Below are positions 6,579-10,170 of a stretch of 10,170 bases of DNA, one piece after another. The position numbers and the translations under genes are program-made. Within the stretch, counting starts at the first letter, position 1. Each line of letters starts with the position of its first letter. Source of the DNA: an uncultured Oscillospiraceae bacterium (lineage in GTDB: Bacteria > Bacillota > Clostridia > Oscillospirales > Acutalibacteraceae); NCBI GenBank assembly GCA_900553255.1, contig USCI01000083.1, positions 1 to 10,170 of the forward strand. Direction: 5' to 3'. The notes under the pieces were generated by a model. The model was not told the origin of the DNA. It made no database searches and was given only the letters and a program-made list of their open reading frames with translations.

Positions 6579-7958
6579 TCAGCGGTCCCGGCCGATGAGC
6601 GCGAGGACGCGGGCGGACTGGGCACGCACATTTTCGGGTGCGGGGCCGCCGTATACCCGGCGCAGCGCGGCGCACCGTTCAAGCGCAATGGCATCGTACA
6701 CGCCTTCGTCGAAGCGCTCACACACCGCCTGATAGTCGGCCAGCGGCAGGGTTTCCAGGGTCAGTCCTTTTTCGATGCACAGCGCCACAAGGGTGCCGGT
6801 CGCCTTGTAGGCATCCCGGAACGGCAGCCCCTTGCTCACGAGGTAGTCGGCGCAGTCGGTCGCATTGATGAAGCCGCCGGCCGCTGCCTTGCGCATGTTT
6901 TCCGGCAGCACCTTCATGGTGTCGATCATCGGGATGAAGGCGGTCAGGCACATCCGCACGGTGTCGAGCGCGTCGAAGATCGCTTCCTTATCCTCCTGCA
7001 TGTCTTTGTTATACGCGAGGGGCAGCCCCTTCATCACGGTCAGCAGCCCCATCAGGTCGCCGAACACCCGGCCGGATTTGCCGCGCACCAGCTCGGCGAT
7101 ATCCGGGTTCTTTTTCTGCGGCATGATCGACGAGCCGGTCGAAAAGGCGTCGTCGAGCTCAATGAATTTGAACTCCCACGAGCACCAGAGGATGATCTCC
7201 TCCGAAAAGCGGGAAAGGTGCACCATAATCAGCGAAAACGCAGCGGCAAGCTCGATCGCATAGTCGCGGTCGGATACGCCGTCGAGCGAGTTGTGGGTGA
7301 CGCCGCTCATGTGCAGCGTATCGGCCACCGCCTGCCGGTCAAGCGGATAGGTGGTCGCGGCGAGCGCCCCGCTGCCCAGCGGCGACACGTCCATGCGCCG
7401 CACCGCATCATCCAGCCGCCCGACATCCCGCAGCAGCATTTCGGCATAGGCGAGCAGGTGATGGCCGAAGGTGATCGGCTGCGCACGCTGCAGATGGGTG
7501 TAGCCGGGCATGATGGTGCCGGCGTGGGCCTCCGCCTTGCGGCAGAGTACCTCGATCAGGTCGAGCAGCTGCTCCCGCAGGCCGGGCAGCGCATTTTTCA
7601 GATACAGCCGCAAATCGAGCGCCACCTGGTCGTTGCGGCTGCGCCCGGTGTGCAGCCGCTTGCCTGCGTCGCCGATGCGGGCGGTCAGCTCGCCTTCCAC
7701 AAAGGTGTGGATATCCTCGGCGGTGCGGTCAATCTCCAGCTTGCCGGAACGCAGGTCGGCCGCAATCCCGGCAAGCCCCTCCCGAATGGCTTCGCCGTCT
7801 TCGGCAGAGATGATCCCCTGCTTCTGCAGCATGGCTGCGTGCGCCAGGCTGCCGGCGATATCCTCCTCGGCCATGCGGGAGTCAAAGGCAATGGAGGAAT
7901 TGAAATCATTGGTTTTCTCATCGAGCTCTTTTTGGAACCGGCCGGCCCACAGTTTCAT
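6579..7958 (-). CDS. argH: Argininosuccinate lyase
   Basis: Fumarase/aspartase superfamily enzyme that splits argininosuccinate into arginine and fumarate, the last step of the pathway; a cytosolic homotetramer in characterised members. The 459 residues match the family. It opens MKLWAGRF, typical of ArgH. Visible: HTGRSRNDQ (103-111), GYTHLQRAQP (152-161) with the conserved histidine H155, and the superfamily signature GSSIMPQKKNPD (275-286), whose flexible loop serine S277 is the likely catalytic base. The ATG at 7958 follows AAAGGAG by 9 nt. It starts 105 nt after argG, the widest gap in the operon, which contains a perfect hairpin. No truncation or missing residue seen. Confidence 0.97.
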   Translation of the reverse strand: MKLWAGRFQKELDEKTNDFNSSIAFDSRMAEEDIAGSLAHAAMLQKQGIISAEDGEAIREGLAGIAADLRSGKLEIDRTAEDIHTFVEGELTARIGDAGKRLHTGRSRNDQVALDLRLYLKNALPGLREQLLDLIEVLCRKAEAHAGTIMPGYTHLQRAQPITFGHHLLAYAEMLLRDVGRLDDAVRRMDVSPLGSGALAATTYPLDRQAVADTLHMSGVTHNSLDGVSDRDYAIELAAAFSLIMVHLSRFSEEIILWCSWEFKFIELDDAFSTGSSIMPQKKNPDIAELVRGKSGRVFGDLMGLLTVMKGLPLAYNKDMQEDKEAIFDALDTVRMCLTAFIPMIDTMKVLPENMRKAAAGGFINATDCADYLVSKGLPFRDAYKATGTLVALCIEKGLTLETLPLADYQAVCERFDEGVYDAIALERCAALRRVYGGPAPENVRAQSARVLALIGRDR

Positions 7959-7999
7959 GTCGACACTCCTTTAACGCAGCGGGTTTATGGAACGGGACA

Positions 8000-8027
8000 G
8001 CGGGGACCCCACCGAAAGGGTCCCCGC
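8000..8027 (-). other. Perfect 10-bp hairpin between argG and argH
   Basis: GCGGGGACCC and GGGTCCCCGC are perfect inverted repeats around an 8-nt loop. On neither strand is the stem followed by a run of T, so it is not a standard intrinsic terminator. It lies about 37 nt after the argG stop and 42 nt before the argH start. Likely roles are protection of the argG mRNA 3' end, an RNA-processing boundary, or a pause site. Confidence 0.65.
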
Positions 8028-8063
8028 CCGTGCGGATTTCAGATAAGCGGAACCGGGTTTGGC

Positions 8064-9275
8064 TTACTTGCCTTCCTTCATCGCCTTGACCTTGATCGGC
8101 AGGCCGAACAGGTTGATGAAGCCCTGGGAATCCATCTGGTTGTACACCTCGTCTTCGCTGAAGGTGGCGATGTCCTCGTCATACAGCGAATACGGGGAGG
8201 TGATGCCGGCGAGGATCATGTTGCCCTTGTATAGCTTGAGCTTGACGTCGCCGGTGACCGTTTCCTGGGTGCTGTCCACGAACGCGCTCAGCGCCTCGCG
8301 CAGCGGGGTGAACCACTGGCCGTAATAGACCAGCTCGCTGAACTTGCCGGCGACCATCTGCTGCTTGTAGTGCTGGGTGTCGCGGTCGAGGCAGAGGGTT
8401 TCCAGCGCATCGTGCGCTTTATACAGGATCGAGCCGCCGGGGGTTTCGTACACGCCGCGGCTCTTCATGCCGACCAGCCGGTTTTCCACCATGTCCACAA
8501 GACCGATGCCGTTCGCGCCGCCGAGCTCGTTGAGCTTTTCGATCAGGCTCACCCCGTCCATCTTCACGCCGTCGAGCGCGACCGGGATGCCCTTTTCAAA
8601 CGACAGGGTGATGTAGGTCGCCTTGTCCGGGGCCTTCTCGGGGGAGACGCCCATTTCCAGAATTTCGTCGTACTTCGGCTCGTTCGCCGGATCCTCGAGA
8701 TCCAGTCCCTCGTGGGAAAGGTGCCACAGGTTCTTGTCCTTGGAATAGTTGGTCTCCCGGGTGATGTTCAGCGGGATGCCCCGCGCCTCGGCATAGGCGA
8801 TTTCCTCTTCCCGGGACTTGAGCTCCCAGGTCCGCCACGGGGCGATGATCTTCATGTTCGGCGCAAACGCCTTGATCGCCAGTTCAAACCGCACCTGGTC
8901 GTTGCCCTTGCCGGTGCAGCCGTGCGCGATGGCGTCGGCTCCCTCCGCCTTGGCAATCTCCACGATCCGCTTGGCGATGATCGGGCGGGCGAACGAGGTG
9001 CCCAGCAGATACTGGTTTTCGTACACCGCGCCGGCCTTCAGGGTCGGGAAAATAAAATCGTTGACGAACTCGTCCCGCAGGTCCTCGATATACAGCTTGG
9101 ACGCCCCGGTCTTGATCGCCTTTTCCTGCAGGCCGGAAAGCTCCTTGCCCTGGCCGACGTCGGCGGCCACGGCGATGACCTCACAGTTGTTGTAGTTTTC
9201 CTTGAGCCACGGGATGATGATGGAGGTGTCGAGCCCGCCGGAGTAAGCGAGCACTACTTTTTTGATCGAATCCAT
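8064..9275 (-). CDS. argG: Argininosuccinate synthase
   Basis: ATP pyrophosphatase that joins citrulline and aspartate through a citrullyl-AMP intermediate to give argininosuccinate. The 403 residues fit the common ~400-residue (type I) form. The PP-loop YSGGLDTS (11-18) binds ATP phosphate; LGTSFARPII (91-100) and AHGCTGKGNDQVRFE (117-131) are the standard nucleotide and substrate loops. The ATG at 9275 follows AAAGGA (9291-9286) by 10 nt. It is the first gene of the operon, with a TATAAT promoter giving a leader of roughly 38 nt, too short for a T-box or other leader attenuator. ARG-box-like palindromes lie upstream, so repression by an ArgR/AhrC-type protein with arginine is the likely control. 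Confidence 0.97.
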   Translation of the reverse strand: MDSIKKVVLAYSGGLDTSIIIPWLKENYNNCEVIAVAADVGQGKELSGLQEKAIKTGASKLYIEDLRDEFVNDFIFPTLKAGAVYENQYLLGTSFARPIIAKRIVEIAKAEGADAIAHGCTGKGNDQVRFELAIKAFAPNMKIIAPWRTWELKSREEEIAYAEARGIPLNITRETNYSKDKNLWHLSHEGLDLEDPANEPKYDEILEMGVSPEKAPDKATYITLSFEKGIPVALDGVKMDGVSLIEKLNELGGANGIGLVDMVENRLVGMKSRGVYETPGGSILYKAHDALETLCLDRDTQHYKQQMVAGKFSELVYYGQWFTPLREALSAFVDSTQETVTGDVKLKLYKGNMILAGITSPYSLYDEDIATFSEDEVYNQMDSQGFINLFGLPIKVKAMKEGK

Positions 9276-9320
9276 AGTTTTCGCGTCCTTTCTCTTCGGT
9301 TACCGTGTTTTTATGTTCCT

Positions 9321-9348
9321 ATTATAGCACCGTGTGATGGATTTGCAA
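9321..9348 (-). promoter_or_regulatory. Promoter of the arg operon
   Basis: Minus strand: -10 TATAAT (9326-9321, perfect) and -35 TTGCAA (9348-9343, 4 of 6) separated by 16 nt. The predicted start of transcription is near 9314, about 38 nt before the argG ATG. Confidence 0.7.
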
Positions 9349-9358
9349 GACCTTGCGA

Positions 9359-9382
9359 CGCATAAATATGCTAAAATATGCA
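9359..9382. promoter_or_regulatory. Candidate promoter-proximal ARG boxes (two overlapping)
   Basis: Measured against the symmetric ARG-box core TGNATWWWWATNCA, the minus-strand 14-mer at 9382-9369 (TGCATATTTTAGCA) fails at only two of the ten fixed bases. The overlapping 14-mer at 9372-9359 (AGCATATTTATGCG) fails only at its two outermost bases and contains the palindrome GCATA-TT-TATGC. Their centres are 10 bp apart, one helical turn, and the region reads as tandem GCATATTTTA / GCATATTTAT. It sits 11 bp upstream of the argG -35. Confidence 0.45.
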
Positions 9383-9469
9383 ATTTTGTCATCCTGAACA
9401 ATTTACCAGAAAAAAGGAGCTTATATACGGATTTGCTGACGGTATGGCAGAAGGTATTTACGGAATAAA

Positions 9470-9483
9470 TGTATAAATATTCA
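9470..9483. promoter_or_regulatory. Candidate distal ARG box
   Basis: TGTATAAATATTCA matches the symmetric ARG-box core TGNATWWWWATNCA at every fixed position. It is about 101-111 bp from the promoter-proximal boxes (centre to centre) and about 120 bp upstream of the argG -35. A further ATTCA half-site lies at 9497-9501. The region is very AT-rich, so chance matches are more likely than usual. Confidence 0.45.
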
Positions 9484-9526
9484 TAAAATACTGTATATTC
9501 ATAAATTTATAGGAGCAAAAGGAGGG

Positions 9527-9555
9527 TTGCGGGCGGTAAGCGGATGTGCTATGTT
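9527..9555 (+). promoter_or_regulatory. Candidate promoter of the HD-domain gene
   Basis: TTGCGG (9527-9532), a 17-nt spacer, then TATGTT (9550-9555) preceded by TGC, which makes an extended -10. Each hexamer is only a partial match. Transcription would begin near 9562, about 40 nt before the GTG start. Confidence 0.35.
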
Positions 9556-9586
9556 TAAGGTACAGGCACATGGTTGAAGCCGGGCA

Positions 9587-9595
9587 AAGGGGAGG
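9587..9595 (+). promoter_or_regulatory. Ribosome binding site that sets the GTG start of the HD-domain gene
   Basis: AAGGGGAGG ends six nt before GTG at 9602. No other start codon has such a site, so it decides the start. Confidence 0.75.
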
Positions 9596-9601
9596 ATATT
9601 T

Positions 9602-10093
9602 GTGACCGAACGGCTGATGGCGGCGATGATCCGCTACGATTCCGGCGATGCGAAGCGCATCCAGCACTTTCTGAAGGTACATGCGCTGGCCCGTTTGATC
9701 GGGACCGAGGAGGGGCTGGATTCCGATGAGATGGTGATTTTGGAGACGGCAGCGCTGGTGCATGACATCGGCATCCGTCTGTGTGAGAAAAAATACGGAC
9801 GGTGCAGCGGCGGTCTGCAGGAGAAGGAAGGACCGGCCGAGGCGCGCAGGCTGCTGGAAGAACTGGGGTATCCTCCGGCGGTGATTGAGCGGGTGGCGTA
9901 TCTGGTGGGACACCATCACACCTATCGCCATATCGACGGCCGGGATTATCAAATCCTGGTGGAAGCGGATTTTCTGGTGAACCTGTATGAGGATGCGGTG
10001 TCACCGGAGGGGATCCGCCGGGCATACGACGCGGTTTTCCGCACCGAAAGCGGCCGGCGGCTCTGCAGGGAAATGTTTATGGCGGAAGGATAA
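9602..10093 (+). CDS. HD-domain phosphohydrolase-like protein
   Basis: A 163-residue soluble protein of the HD superfamily, whose members are metal-dependent phosphohydrolases acting on nucleotides, phosphate monoesters or diesters. The metal-binding pattern is visible: H27 (VHALA), H54-D55 in LVHDIGI, the cluster H104-H106 in VGHHHTYRH, and D123 in VEADFLVN. The HDIG-like spelling and the small size match stand-alone HD proteins common in Clostridia, whose substrate is mostly unassigned. There is no partner domain (no ACT, TGS, PAS or receiver), so it is neither a RelA/SpoT protein nor a standard HD-GYP regulator. Start: GTG at 9602, six nt after AAGGGGAGG (9587-9595); no nearer ATG fits. 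It is divergent from argG, sharing a 326-bp control region, and is followed by its own terminator. A functional link with arginine synthesis is not shown. Confidence 0.85.
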   Translation: MTERLMAAMIRYDSGDAKRIQHFLKVHALARLIGTEEGLDSDEMVILETAALVHDIGIRLCEKKYGRCSGGLQEKEGPAEARRLLEELGYPPAVIERVAYLVGHHHTYRHIDGRDYQILVEADFLVNLYEDAVSPEGIRRAYDAVFRTESGRRLCREMFMAEG

Positions 10094-10119
10094 AAAGCGC
10101 CGGCTTATGCCGACGCTTT
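10094..10119. terminator. Hairpin directly after the HD-domain gene
   Basis: AAAGCG-C-CGGC, loop TTAT, GCCG-A-CGCTTT: a stem of 4 and 6 bp broken by one C-A mismatch, starting right at the stop codon. On the plus strand only three T follow; on the minus strand the stem runs into TTTTT. It may act in both directions, or mainly stop transcription arriving from the right. Confidence 0.5.
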
Positions 10120-10132
10120 CAGCCTGTCAAAG

Positions 10133-10156
10133 AAGTCGCCAAAAGGCGGCTTTTTT
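10133..10156 (+). terminator. Rho-independent terminator after the HD-domain gene
   Basis: AAGTCGCC (10133-10140) pairs with GGCGGCTT (10145-10152) through eight base pairs including one T-G wobble. The loop is AAAA and the T-run reaches 10156 (TTTTTT at 10151-10156). A classic strong terminator. Confidence 0.8.
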
Positions 10157-10164
10157 GGTATAAT
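10156..10164 (+). promoter_or_regulatory. Extended -10 promoter for a gene beyond the right edge
   Basis: TGGTATAAT is a perfect extended -10 (TG, one base, TATAAT) that begins on the last T of the preceding terminator. No clear -35 is present. It would start transcription near the right edge of the window, toward a gene not included. Confidence 0.5.
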
Positions 10165-10170
10165 GGAGAG

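Larger units (their letters stand above)
9276..9601. other. Divergent control region between argG and the HD-domain gene
   Basis: This 326-bp gap separates two divergently transcribed genes. It contains the argG promoter (9321-9348) and ribosome binding site (9286-9291), candidate ARG boxes (9359-9382 and 9470-9483), and a weaker plus-strand promoter (9527-9555) with a ribosome binding site at 9587-9595. The stretch 9455-9515 is strikingly AT-rich. I find no supported small gene: short readings in 9430-9480 lack properly spaced ribosome binding sites. Confidence 0.7.

Noticed and set aside
6560..6721. Possible 54-residue N-terminal extension of ArgC.
   Set aside because: It overlaps the argH coding end, reads as low-complexity sequence, and the ATG at 6559 has a perfect AAGGAGG and starts at the expected Rossmann strand.
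6531..8234. Plus-strand open frame of 567 codons opposite argH and the ends of argC and argG.
   Set aside because: An antisense shadow; its composition (His, Gly, Arg rich) is what reverse-strand reading of GC-rich genes gives.
9276..9320. T-box or other riboswitch in the argG leader.
   Set aside because: The predicted leader is only about 38 nt and shows no terminator/antiterminator pair or T-box sequence.
8370..9365. Plus-strand open frame of 331 codons opposite argG.
   Set aside because: Antisense to the conserved argG gene and extends into its promoter; no domain or ribosome binding site.
9433..9476. Very short plus-strand reading frames in the control region, considered as a leader peptide.
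   Set aside because: Ten or eleven codons with no arginine codon runs, poorly spaced ribosome binding sites, and on the strand away from argG.

Overview
The window is a chromosomal segment of a fairly GC-rich bacterium, most likely a Firmicute of class Clostridia (Oscillospiraceae/Ruminococcaceae-like). This is inferred from strong AGGAGG-type ribosome binding sites, AT-rich gaps between GC-rich genes, a typical -10 TATAAT, the acetyl-recycling ArgJ route to arginine, and the gene order argG-argH-argC-argJ-argB-argD-argF. The taxonomic call rests on protein flavour and gene order only and is tentative.

Layout. (1) Positions 1-166, minus strand: the first 55 codons of a probable alpha/beta-hydrolase (monoglyceride lipase / lysophospholipase type) that runs off the left edge. 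(2) Positions 167-507: an AT-rich gap holding a candidate promoter for that hydrolase, a 16-bp imperfect direct repeat, and the intrinsic terminator of the arginine operon. (3) Positions 508-9275, minus strand: an eight-gene array transcribed right to left, argG, argH, argC, an unrecognised six-helix membrane protein gene, argJ, argB, argD, argF. (4) Positions 9276-9601: a divergent control region with a good promoter for argG, AT-rich palindromes resembling ARG boxes (ArgR/AhrC operators), and a weaker promoter for the gene on the other side. (5) Positions 9602-10093, plus strand: a small HD-domain phosphohydrolase-like protein, followed by a hairpin, a strong terminator and, at the right edge, an extended -10 promoter for a gene outside the window.

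Together the seven arg enzymes take glutamate to arginine. ArgJ makes N-acetylglutamate by transferring acetyl from N-acetylornithine. ArgB phosphorylates it, ArgC reduces it, ArgD transaminates it, and ArgJ releases ornithine while recycling the acetyl group. ArgF adds carbamoyl phosphate to give citrulline, and ArgG and ArgH convert citrulline to arginine. Carbamoyl phosphate synthase and the arginine repressor are not in the window. Short spacers (a 4-nt overlap up to 105 nt), a single strong promoter upstream of argG and a single strong terminator after argF argue for one operon. A 10-bp perfect hairpin between argG and argH may adjust relative expression.

Most of the window is standard metabolism. 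The parts that deserve a second look are the membrane protein gene inside the operon, the candidate distal and promoter-proximal ARG boxes, the argG-argH hairpin, and the divergent HD-domain gene. I see no mobile element, CRISPR array, RNA gene or defence system.
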